From: Marivita cryptomonadis
Lineage (GTDB): Bacteria > Pseudomonadota > Alphaproteobacteria > Rhodobacterales > Rhodobacteraceae
Assembly (NCBI RefSeq): GCF_002115725.1
Contig: NZ_JFKD01000002.1
Span: 1-64,000 of the forward strand
Direction: 5' to 3'
Length of the DNA: 64,000 nt
The position numbers and the translations under genes were made by a program. Positions within the stretch are counted from its first letter, which is position 1; each line of letters starts with the position of its first letter. This document shows, in pieces, positions 57,562 to 64,000 of the stretch. The notes below the pieces were generated by a model. That model saw nothing but the letters and a program-made list of their open reading frames with translations, ran no database searches and was not told where the DNA came from.

Positions 57562-58392
57562 GCCCGCGCCCACAATCAGGCTTGCCCCGAAGACAACGTT
57601 GGGGCGGATCGCTTCTCCAAAAACCATGATTCCAAGGCTCGCTGCGAAGGGCAGTTGCAGGTAGGCAAAGGGTTGGACGGCGCTGGCTTCGGCCACGTCG
57701 TAGCATTTGATCAGCAGGTAATGCCCGGTTGCGCCGGTCACGCAGAGCAGCGCCATCATCGCCCAGTCCGTCGAAGTCATCGGTTCCCAGAACCAGATGC
57801 CGATCAACGTCATGAACACCGCGCCCACGGTGCCCGTCCAGAAAAAGCTGGTGGCGGCGCTGTCTTTGCGAGCGGCGTAGCGGGTGAGAAGGCCGTACAG
57901 GGCAAACATCAGCGCGGAAACCGCCGGGATGATAGCGAGTGGAGAGAACACACCGAAGCCGGGTTGCAGAATGATCAGGATACCGATGAACCCGACTCCA
58001 ATCGCCGCCCAACGCCGCCAGCCCACCTGTTCGCCAAGGATCGGGCCGGACAGGGCCGCGATGAGAAGCGGGTAGCAGGCGAAGATCGCATGGCTTTCCA
58101 CAAGGCCCAGATAGGTGAAGCCAAGCACCATGACGCAGATCTCGGCCGCAAGCAGCAATCCGCGAAACCCTTGGAGGAGCGGTTGCGTCGTGGCTGCCGC
58201 AGCCCGAAGGCCTCCTGCCCTGCGACTGGCGACGAACATGACGAAGGCGGCGAAAAACCAGTAACGGATCATCACCACCATCAGCACGTTGTATTCGCTG
58301 GCCAGATGTTGGGATAATCCGTCCTGCATGGCGAAGACAAATGTGGTCGCCACCATGAGCCAGATGCCCAAGCGGTTGTTGGTCTCGGTCAT
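57526..58392 (-). CDS. EamA/DMT family transporter
   Basis: A 288-residue drug/metabolite transporter superfamily protein with ten membrane segments arranged as two EamA repeats (about 10-140 and 150-285). Such proteins export amino acids, nucleotides or other metabolites; the substrate cannot be told from sequence. Visible motifs include FLGYVE-like VLGFTYLGLVESHAIFACYPLLIA in repeat one and QLPFAASLGIMVFGEAI in repeat two. It is 1 base after mnmD, so both are cotranscribed. Confidence 0.88.
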   Translation of the reverse strand: MTETNNRLGIWLMVATTFVFAMQDGLSQHLASEYNVLMVVMIRYWFFAAFVMFVASRRAGGLRAAAATTQPLLQGFRGLLLAAEICVMVLGFTYLGLVESHAIFACYPLLIAALSGPILGEQVGWRRWAAIGVGFIGILIILQPGFGVFSPLAIIPAVSALMFALYGLLTRYAARKDSAATSFFWTGTVGAVFMTLIGIWFWEPMTSTDWAMMALLCVTGATGHYLLIKCYDVAEASAVQPFAYLQLPFAASLGIMVFGEAIRPNVVFGASLIVGAGLFTLWRQRQKG

Positions 58393-58393
58393 G

Positions 58394-59068
58394 TCAGTAG
58401 GCTTTCCGTGCGATGGTCATGTGCCGCTTGCGGCCAAAGCCGGGAACACGGGTGGTGGTCAGGCCTGCCGCACCCAACGCGCGGCGGACATGGCCAGCAG
58501 CGGTGTAGGTTGCGGCGGTGCCATTGGCAGCAGTTTTTTGGGACACCAGAGACAGGAGTTCTGGTTCCCACAGTTCCGGGTTTTTGGCAGGGGCAAAGCC
58601 GTCGAGAAACCAGGCATCGGCTGGGGTTGGCATGTTGTTCAGGGTCTTGCGCGCGTCGCCTTCGACAAGAGTGAACTGCAGGTCAGGCAAGGTAAACCTG
58701 CGTGCGCCGTTTGCCCAATAAGGGGCAAGTTCGTTGGCGATCGGGGCAAGGTCGGGGAAAGCCTGTTGCGCGCGGATCATGTCGTCTGGTTGCATGGGGA
58801 ATGCCTCGAAACTGGTGAAATGAAGCGTACCTTTCTGCTCGCTGGACCGCCAGAGATCGAGCGTGGCCAAGAGGTTCAGGCCTGTGCCGAATCCCAGTTC
58901 AGCGATGTGAAACCCGTCCCTGAACCGCGTGGGCAGGTCATTGCCCGTCAGAAACACGTAGCGCGTCTCCTCCAGTCCGTTGTCGAGCGAAAAATAGGGA
59001 TCATCGAACCGGCGAGAGACAGGAACATCCCCATCGCGCCAGTCGAGCGGTTCCGTCTGGAGTTTCAT
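58394..59068 (-). CDS. mnmD: tRNA 5-methylaminomethyl-2-thiouridine methyltransferase MnmD
   Basis: Corresponds to the N-terminal half of bifunctional MnmC: the methyltransferase that makes mnm5s2U at the wobble position of tRNAs. The 224-residue protein has the family start DWRDGDVPVSRRFDDPYFS, the SAM-binding FHIAELGFGTGLNLLA and the catalytic-site DAWFLDGFAPAKNPELW. The oxidoreductase half is encoded separately in the opposite direction, 47 bases away. I chose the ATG at 59068; an 18-codon extension would enter the shared promoter region. Confidence 0.92.
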   Translation of the reverse strand: MKLQTEPLDWRDGDVPVSRRFDDPYFSLDNGLEETRYVFLTGNDLPTRFRDGFHIAELGFGTGLNLLATLDLWRSSEQKGTLHFTSFEAFPMQPDDMIRAQQAFPDLAPIANELAPYWANGARRFTLPDLQFTLVEGDARKTLNNMPTPADAWFLDGFAPAKNPELWEPELLSLVSQKTAANGTAATYTAAGHVRRALGAAGLTTTRVPGFGRKRHMTIARKAY

Positions 59069-59115
59069 GATGACATACCTTAGCGACAGCTGGAGCTTGG
59101 CGAGGAGAGACCGGA

Positions 59116-60156
59116 ATGGCAATGCCCGAAATCACGGTGCGCGGGGCAGGGATCTTTGGCCTAAGCATCGCGTGGGTTCTGACGCAGCGCGGCGCGCGCG
59201 TTCAGGTGGTCGACCCTTGTGGCGCCGGAGCAGGATCAAGCGGGGGCTTGGTCGGGGCTTTGGCGCCGCATGTGCCGGAAAACTGGAACGACAAGAAGGC
59301 GTTTCAGTTGGAAAGCTTGCTTATGGCCGAGGCGTTCTGGGCTGACGTGCTGTCGGTCGGTGGCGTTGATCCAGGGTATGGACGCACGGGGCGATTGCAG
59401 CCCATTGCCGATGATCAAGCCTTGGCGTTGGCTCGGGCACGCTGTGATGGCGCGCGCGACTTGTGGCAGGGGCGGGCTGTCTGGGAAGTGATTTCAGTCG
59501 AAGATGCCGGGGTGTTTGCGCCGCTCTCGCCCTGGGGGTTCGTGATCCGGGACACGCTTACGGGCAGAATGCATCCAAGACAGGCGTGCGCGGCTTTGGT
59601 TGCTGCGTTGCGGGCGCGCGGTGTCGTGGTTGCGTCGGATGCGCCGGATCGGGGCGCTGTGATTTGGGCAACTGGTTGGCGGGGCTTGCTGGGGCTGTCG
59701 GAAGAGATCGGCAAATCGGTAGGGGCAGGGATCAAAGGGCAATCCGCTGCCTTAGGATACGATGCGGGGCCTGTGCCGCAGGTCTTTGTCGATGGTTTGC
59801 ATATCATTCCGCACGCGAATGGGACGGTGGCCATTGGATCGACCAGCGAGCGGGAGTTCGACAGTCCGGATGGTTTGGATGCGCAATGCGACGATCTGAT
59901 CGCCCGTGCTGTTGCTGCGATGCCGATACTTGCAGATGCGCCGGTGGTGGATCGCTGGGCTGGGGTGCGCCCGCGTGCCCGATCACGTGCGCCGATGCTG
60001 GGCGCATGGCCAGGGCGCGAGGGTCACTTTATCGCCAATGGCGGTTTCAAGATCGGCTTTGGTATGGCGCCAAAAGTGGCGGACGTGATGGCGGATCTGG
60101 TGCTTGATGGGCGCGACAGCATTCCAGACGGGTTCCGTGTCGAGGCCTCTATGTGA
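59116..60156 (+). CDS. FAD-dependent oxidoreductase, MnmC C-terminal type
   Basis: A 346-residue flavoprotein of the D-amino acid oxidase (DAO) family. The dinucleotide-binding motif GAGIFGLS lies at 10-17. The C-terminal FAD-binding segment reads RVRPRSRAPMLG-like (GVRPRARSRAPML) and GGFKIGFGMAP. Together with the divergent mnmD it gives the two activities of MnmC (cmnm5U oxidation, then methylation). A more general glycine/D-amino acid oxidase role cannot be excluded. Its 3' end overlaps the convergent MocR gene by 8 bases. Confidence 0.8.
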   Translation: MAMPEITVRGAGIFGLSIAWVLTQRGARVQVVDPCGAGAGSSGGLVGALAPHVPENWNDKKAFQLESLLMAEAFWADVLSVGGVDPGYGRTGRLQPIADDQALALARARCDGARDLWQGRAVWEVISVEDAGVFAPLSPWGFVIRDTLTGRMHPRQACAALVAALRARGVVVASDAPDRGAVIWATGWRGLLGLSEEIGKSVGAGIKGQSAALGYDAGPVPQVFVDGLHIIPHANGTVAIGSTSEREFDSPDGLDAQCDDLIARAVAAMPILADAPVVDRWAGVRPRARSRAPMLGAWPGREGHFIANGGFKIGFGMAPKVADVMADLVLDGRDSIPDGFRVEASM

Positions 60157-61618
60157 CGGGCGTCGCCTCTATGGCCTTGGCAATCTCGGCGACGCCGGGG
60201 TCAATACGGGCCTGCGCGATCGAACTGTAGGCAAGGCGGTAGTAATTGCGCGGTGGGGATTCTCCGGCAAAAAAGGCGGTGCCGGGTTCGATCAGAACAC
60301 CAACCTTGCTCAGACGCTTGGCAAGGTCTTCGCAATCGACATGTTCTGGTGCCTGCATCCAAAAGCTTGAACCGCCGTATGTCCCTTTGCCCGCGATTGT
60401 CAGCCCGTATTTGCCGATTGCGTGTTCCATTATCACGCGCCGGTCGTTCAACGCTTTGCCGGTGCGGCGGATCAGGCTGTCATAATGTCCGAGGCTCAGG
60501 AAATAGGCGGTGGTGCGCTGTGTCAGGCCGGGAGGATGGCGCAGGATTGCGGCGCGAAGCGCGCGCACCTCGCGGATGAACGGGGCAGAGCCGACAAGAT
60601 AGCCAAGACGGAGACCGGGAAAGAGCGACTTTGAAAAGCTGCCGACATAGATCACCCGCCCGTCTTCATCGAGGCTTTTCAAAGCGGGCATCGGTGATTT
60701 GAGATAGGCCATCTCGAATTCGTAGTCATCCTCGACGATCAACGCATCCAATGCACGTGCACGGTTCAGCAGGGCCTGCCGCCGGGCAAGTGGCATCGTG
60801 TATGAAGTTGGGCATTGATGGCTTGGCGTTGTGAAGATCACATCGGTGTTTTCTGGGATCTGGTCAGGTGGCAATCCGTCCTCATCCACATCCAACGCAC
60901 TCAGGTGGCAGCGCGAGTGAGTCAGCACGCCTCGCAAAGCTGGGTAACAGGGGTTTTCGATCACGGCATGTCGCCGTTGATTGAGCAAGACCTGTGACGT
61001 CATCCATAGCGCATTTTGCGCGCCCATCGTGATCAGCACCTCGTCCGGTTTCGCCGCAATCCCCCGTCTGGGAAGGGTGTGGCGCAAGATGAACTCGACC
61101 AATTGCGGGTCGTCCTGATCGTAATAATCACGCGTCAGTGCGGCAAAGTCTTTGGCCCCGAGCGCCTGTAACGCACAAAGCCGCCAGTTCGCGTGGTCGA
61201 ATAATTGCGGATCGGTTTGGCCGTACAGAAACGGATAGCGGTACTGCGCCCAATCTTGTGGTTTAACCAAAGCCACTGCGCCGGTGAATTTTTGACCCAG
61301 CGCGCGGGACCAGTCGACGGTGTCTTCCCGTTTCGGCGTATTTTCGAATTGCGGCGGCTCGGGCGCATCGTCAGAGACATAATACCCGGATCGGCCACGC
61401 GAGGTCAGGTAGTCGTTGGCCAAAAGCTCTGTGTACGCCAAAGTGACGGTGATCCGACTGACACCGAGATGATGCGCGAGTTTGCGGCTGGACGGCAGCT
61501 TTTCGCCCCGGCGAAACCGGCCTGACAGAATGCCCTCGGCCACCGTCTGTTGGATGCGGGCTTGCAGCGTGCCTTTGGTGTCGGGCTTGAGGAAAAAGTT
61601 TTCGACCGGGATTGCCAT
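60149..61618 (-). CDS. MocR-type regulator (GntR winged helix fused to PLP aminotransferase fold)
   Basis: A 489-residue transcription factor that uses a pyridoxal-phosphate-binding aminotransferase-like domain to sense its ligand. The N-terminal GntR winged helix (about 15-82: GRFRRGEKLPSSRKLAHHLGV, then SRITVTLAY) is followed by a class I aminotransferase domain with the PLP lysine K330 in SFSKSLFPGLRLGY. Members control vitamin B6, GABA or amino-acid genes, often divergent or neighbouring ones. Here the nearest candidate targets are the peptide-binding protein gene upstream on the same strand and its own gene. Confidence 0.9.
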   Translation of the reverse strand: MAIPVENFFLKPDTKGTLQARIQQTVAEGILSGRFRRGEKLPSSRKLAHHLGVSRITVTLAYTELLANDYLTSRGRSGYYVSDDAPEPPQFENTPKREDTVDWSRALGQKFTGAVALVKPQDWAQYRYPFLYGQTDPQLFDHANWRLCALQALGAKDFAALTRDYYDQDDPQLVEFILRHTLPRRGIAAKPDEVLITMGAQNALWMTSQVLLNQRRHAVIENPCYPALRGVLTHSRCHLSALDVDEDGLPPDQIPENTDVIFTTPSHQCPTSYTMPLARRQALLNRARALDALIVEDDYEFEMAYLKSPMPALKSLDEDGRVIYVGSFSKSLFPGLRLGYLVGSAPFIREVRALRAAILRHPPGLTQRTTAYFLSLGHYDSLIRRTGKALNDRRVIMEHAIGKYGLTIAGKGTYGGSSFWMQAPEHVDCEDLAKRLSKVGVLIEPGTAFFAGESPPRNYYRLAYSSIAQARIDPGVAEIAKAIEATPVT

Positions 61619-61730
61619 CCGTCGAGCGTAGATTGGACTTATGCGCTTGGCAATCTGGTCTTACGTTGTCAGCCCGTCATGTCGCAGCTTTCGACGCGTC
61701 TTGAAATCAGGGTGGTCATTCTTGTTGAAC

Positions 61731-61764
61731 CAGCATGGATGAGAACGTGATCTCATCCATGCTG
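61731..61764. terminator. Long perfect hairpin between the binding-protein gene and mocR
   Basis: A perfect 14-base-pair stem (CAGCATGGATGAGA with TCTCATCCATGCTG) around a 6-base loop, 17 bases after the stop codon of the binding-protein gene on the minus strand. No long T-run follows, so it may be a terminator, an mRNA 3' end stabiliser or an operator. Confidence 0.6.
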
Positions 61765-61780
61765 TTGGTGGAAAGGTGAT

Positions 61781-63256
61781 TTACTCTGACCAGCTCACGC
61801 CGGTCAGGTCAGTCGCCTGAGTTGGTGCGTTCTGCCAAAGTCCCTTGATGCGGGCATCCGCGACTGTTGGGAAGGCTAACTGGAACAGGTAGCCGTTGAC
61901 AAAGTCATCCGCGATAATCGTCTGGGCCTGAGTCAGCAATTCGGACCGTGCGGCCGGATCGCTGGTTGCACCCAAGGTGGTCATGAGTTCTTGGAACGCG
62001 GGGTTGTCGTACTGGAAATAGTAATCCGGACGCGCATAAATGCCGATGTCGAAGGGTTCTGTATGGCTGACGATGGTGAGGCCGAAATCCTTTCCCCGGA
62101 ACACCTCTTCCAGCCACTGCGCCCATTCCAGATTGGTGATCTCGGTCTCGATCCCCACGGCACGCAATTGAGAAGCGATGATCTCACCGCCGCGCCGGGC
62201 GTAAGAGGGCGGCGGCAGTTTCAGCGTTGTGGTGAAACCGTCGGCATACCCGGCCTCTGCCAGAAGGGCTTTGGACTTTTCGGGGTCGTAGTTCGATTGT
62301 GCTGTCAGATCGACGTAATCGGGATTGTGCGGCGCGAAATGGGTGCCGATGGGTGTGCCAAGGCCGAACATCGCGCCGTCGATGATCGCCTGACGGTCGA
62401 TGGCATGGGCGATGGCCTCGCGCACACGCACGTCATCCAGCGGCGGGAGCTTGTTGTTCGTGCTCAGGATCGTTTCGCCTTCGGTCGAACCGACCAGAAC
62501 CTGAAAACGGGGATCAGCTTCGAATTGAGGCAGGTTCTCAGGAGCCGGGAAACCTGCAAAAGCGTCGATGTCCTGCGCCATCATGGCGGCAAAGGCAGCG
62601 GTGGGATCAGAGATGAACTTGAATGTCGCCGCTTCGAGTGCGGGCGCGTCGCCCCAGTAGTCAGGATTGCGGCTAATTTCGATCCGATCACCTTGGACCC
62701 AATTGTCGAATTTGAACGGTCCGGTGCCAACGGGGGTCTGCTTGATGTTCTCGATGCTCTCGGGGGCCACGATCACCGCATCGCCCCATGCCATGTTGAA
62801 CAGGAAGTTACCGTCCGGCGCCGAGAGTTTCACTTCAACCGTGGTCGGATCAATCACGGTGACTTCAGAAATTCCGGCAAACAGTGACTTCTGTGCATTG
62901 GCGCTGTCTTCGGCACGGGCACGATCTAGGGTGAATTTCACATCCTCGGCGTCCATCGTGGTGCCGTCATGAAAGGTCACACTGTCGCGAAGGGCGAAGG
63001 TGTAGATCGTTCCGTCTTCACTGATCTCCCAGCTTTCAGCGAGACCCGCCACAACCGATCCATCCGACATGAAGCGCGTGAGCCCTTCGAAGACGTTGGA
63101 ATAAAGGACCGAGTCAATCGCCCCGGCGGCAGCGCTTGTTGGGTCAAGATGTGGCGGTTCGAGTTGCAGCGCTATCGTGAGATCGGTCTGCTGCGCCATC
63201 GCAGGCGCAGTCAGAAGCGCCGCGAGGGCAACGCCCCGAAGGAAGTGGTGTGTCAT
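61781..63256 (-). CDS. ABC transporter substrate-binding protein (family 5, peptide/opine type)
   Basis: A 491-residue periplasmic binding protein of solute-binding protein family 5, which carry di- and oligopeptides, nickel or related small compounds. The signal peptide ends near residue 21 (APAMAQQ). The family signature is in the first third ([29 protein letters not shown]). No permease or ATPase gene accompanies it in this window. I chose the ATG at 63256 after AGGAGGGACACC; a 22-codon extension would spoil the signal peptide. It is divergent from panB. Confidence 0.92.
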   Translation of the reverse strand: MTHHFLRGVALAALLTAPAMAQQTDLTIALQLEPPHLDPTSAAAGAIDSVLYSNVFEGLTRFMSDGSVVAGLAESWEISEDGTIYTFALRDSVTFHDGTTMDAEDVKFTLDRARAEDSANAQKSLFAGISEVTVIDPTTVEVKLSAPDGNFLFNMAWGDAVIVAPESIENIKQTPVGTGPFKFDNWVQGDRIEISRNPDYWGDAPALEAATFKFISDPTAAFAAMMAQDIDAFAGFPAPENLPQFEADPRFQVLVGSTEGETILSTNNKLPPLDDVRVREAIAHAIDRQAIIDGAMFGLGTPIGTHFAPHNPDYVDLTAQSNYDPEKSKALLAEAGYADGFTTTLKLPPPSYARRGGEIIASQLRAVGIETEITNLEWAQWLEEVFRGKDFGLTIVSHTEPFDIGIYARPDYYFQYDNPAFQELMTTLGATSDPAARSELLTQAQTIIADDFVNGYLFQLAFPTVADARIKGLWQNAPTQATDLTGVSWSE

Positions 63257-63391
63257 GGTGTCCCTCCTGTTGTTGTGATCACTGTCAGCGCGAATCGTCC
63301 TGCAATCAAGCACATGCTGCAATTTGCGCAGTGCGTGGATTGGGCGGCCCTGCTAGATGCGCGCTCAGATGCGACCCAGAGGAGACGCCGG

Positions 63392-64000
63392 ATGAGCGCC
63401 ACCGCCCGAAAGACCGCCCCTTTGCCAGACGACATTCGCGCGCGAAAGGGTGGTACCCCCATCGTCAGTCTGACGGCCTACACGACGCCGATGGCCGAGT
63501 TGATGGATGCACATTGTGACTTTGTGCTCGTAGGCGACAGCGTCGGGATGGTTCTGCACGGTCTGCCTTCGACCATTGGCGTCACGATGGAGATGATGAT
63601 CCTGCACGGACAAGCGGTAAAGCGCGGGTTGCGGCAGGCAATGATGGTCGTCGACATGCCGTTCGGGTCCTACGAGGAAAGCCCACAGCAGGCATTTCGC
63701 AACGCGGCACGGATCATGTCCGAAACAGGCGCGGGTGCGGTGAAGCTTGAAGGGGGGCAGGGGATGGCCGAGACCATCGCGTTTCTGGTTGCCCGCGGTA
63801 TTCCGGTGATGGCGCATATCGGTCTGACGCCACAGTCGATCAACACTCTTGGCGGCTACAAGGTACAGGGTCGCGGTGCGGCAGGCACACAGTTGATGGC
63901 AGATGCTCAGGCGGTGGCCGAGGCCGGGGCCTTTGCGGTGGTGCTGGAAAAGGTGCCGCAGACACTGGCTGATCGTATCACGGCTGACGTGCCGATCCCA
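63392..64000 (+). CDS. panB: 3-methyl-2-oxobutanoate hydroxymethyltransferase PanB, 3' end cut by window
   Basis: First committed step of pantothenate (vitamin B5) and coenzyme A synthesis, using methylenetetrahydrofolate. 203 codons are visible up to the right edge and remain open. The N-terminal motif [14 protein letters not shown] and the metal-binding [13 protein letters not shown] are clear, as are [13 protein letters not shown] and the later [10 protein letters not shown]. The ATG has GAGGAGA 5-10 bases upstream. The gene is about 270 codons in the family, so roughly a quarter is missing. Confidence 0.95.
   Translation, partial: MSATARKTAPLPDDIRARKGGTPIVSLTAYTTPMAELMDAHCDFVLVGDSVGMVLHGLPSTIGVTMEMMILHGQAVKRGLRQAMMVVDMPFGSYEESPQQAFRNAARIMSETGAGAVKLEGGQGMAETIAFLVARGIPVMAHIGLTPQSINTLGGYKVQGRGAAGTQLMADAQAVAEAGAFAVVLEKVPQTLADRITADVPIP

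Overview
This window is chromosomal DNA from a marine alphaproteobacterium of the Roseobacter/Rhodobacterales type. The evidence is a GC-rich, almost fully coding sequence. Its gene order also fits that group: a short RNase D beside lptC-lptA-lptB, hpf and ptsN with no rpoN; rimP-nusA-ylxR-infB; secA beside an unknown secreted protein; rsmB-heparinase-purH-lspA-DUF3035 lipoprotein-M16-M16; and divergent dapA/slt. No species is claimed. No rRNA, tRNA, CRISPR array, phage or intact insertion sequence was found. Almost everything is core genome.

Layout, left to right. About 0.94 kb at the left edge is AT-richer and has no convincing gene. Then come rnd, lptC-lptA-lptB (lipopolysaccharide transport), hpf and ptsN (positions 937-4698). 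A minus-strand block (4712-13221) makes or decorates a surface glycan: cysQ, GT2, galU, GT4, GT2, GT14-like and a two-domain sulfotransferase. A KpsM-like export permease (13348-14178) is divergent from it. AlkB, dnaK-dnaJ and radC follow. The dnaK gene has a clear alphaproteobacterial heat-shock promoter. Next are secA with two downstream cell-envelope genes, a divergent parvulin-argJ-mutT block, and a 44-residue small protein.

From 27.3 to 38.8 kb the minus strand carries tamA-tamB and then the translation/transcription operon rimP-nusA-ylxR-infB. The rimP promoter is followed by a hairpin and T-run inside the leader, which looks like an attenuator. From 39 to 41 kb is the least understood stretch. 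It has a secreted unknown, then a secreted 94-residue protein overlapping a membrane protein with a C-terminal OmpR-type winged helix, then a gene-free convergent gap with five AACCGTACGG-like elements. Further right are an IMPase-family gene, pmbA, a phosphodiester glycosidase, rbfA, dapB, sdhE-accessory DUF1674, rsmB, a heparinase II/III-like gene, purH, lspA, a lipoprotein, an M16 protease pair, dapA, slt, an EamA transporter, mnmD and a divergent mnmC-type oxidoreductase. The window ends with a MocR regulator, a peptide-type ABC binding protein and the start of panB, cut by the window edge.

Themes: outer-membrane biogenesis (Lpt, Tam, SecA, parvulin, Slt, LspA), protein homeostasis (DnaK/J, Hpf, PmbA, M16), RNA/ribosome maturation (RNase D, NusA, IF-2, RimP, RbfA, RsmB, MnmD) and one sulfated-polysaccharide locus. 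The best candidate for something undescribed is the small secreted protein / membrane-tethered winged-helix pair with its CCGTACGG cluster. The protein layout is seen directly; the functional link is inference.
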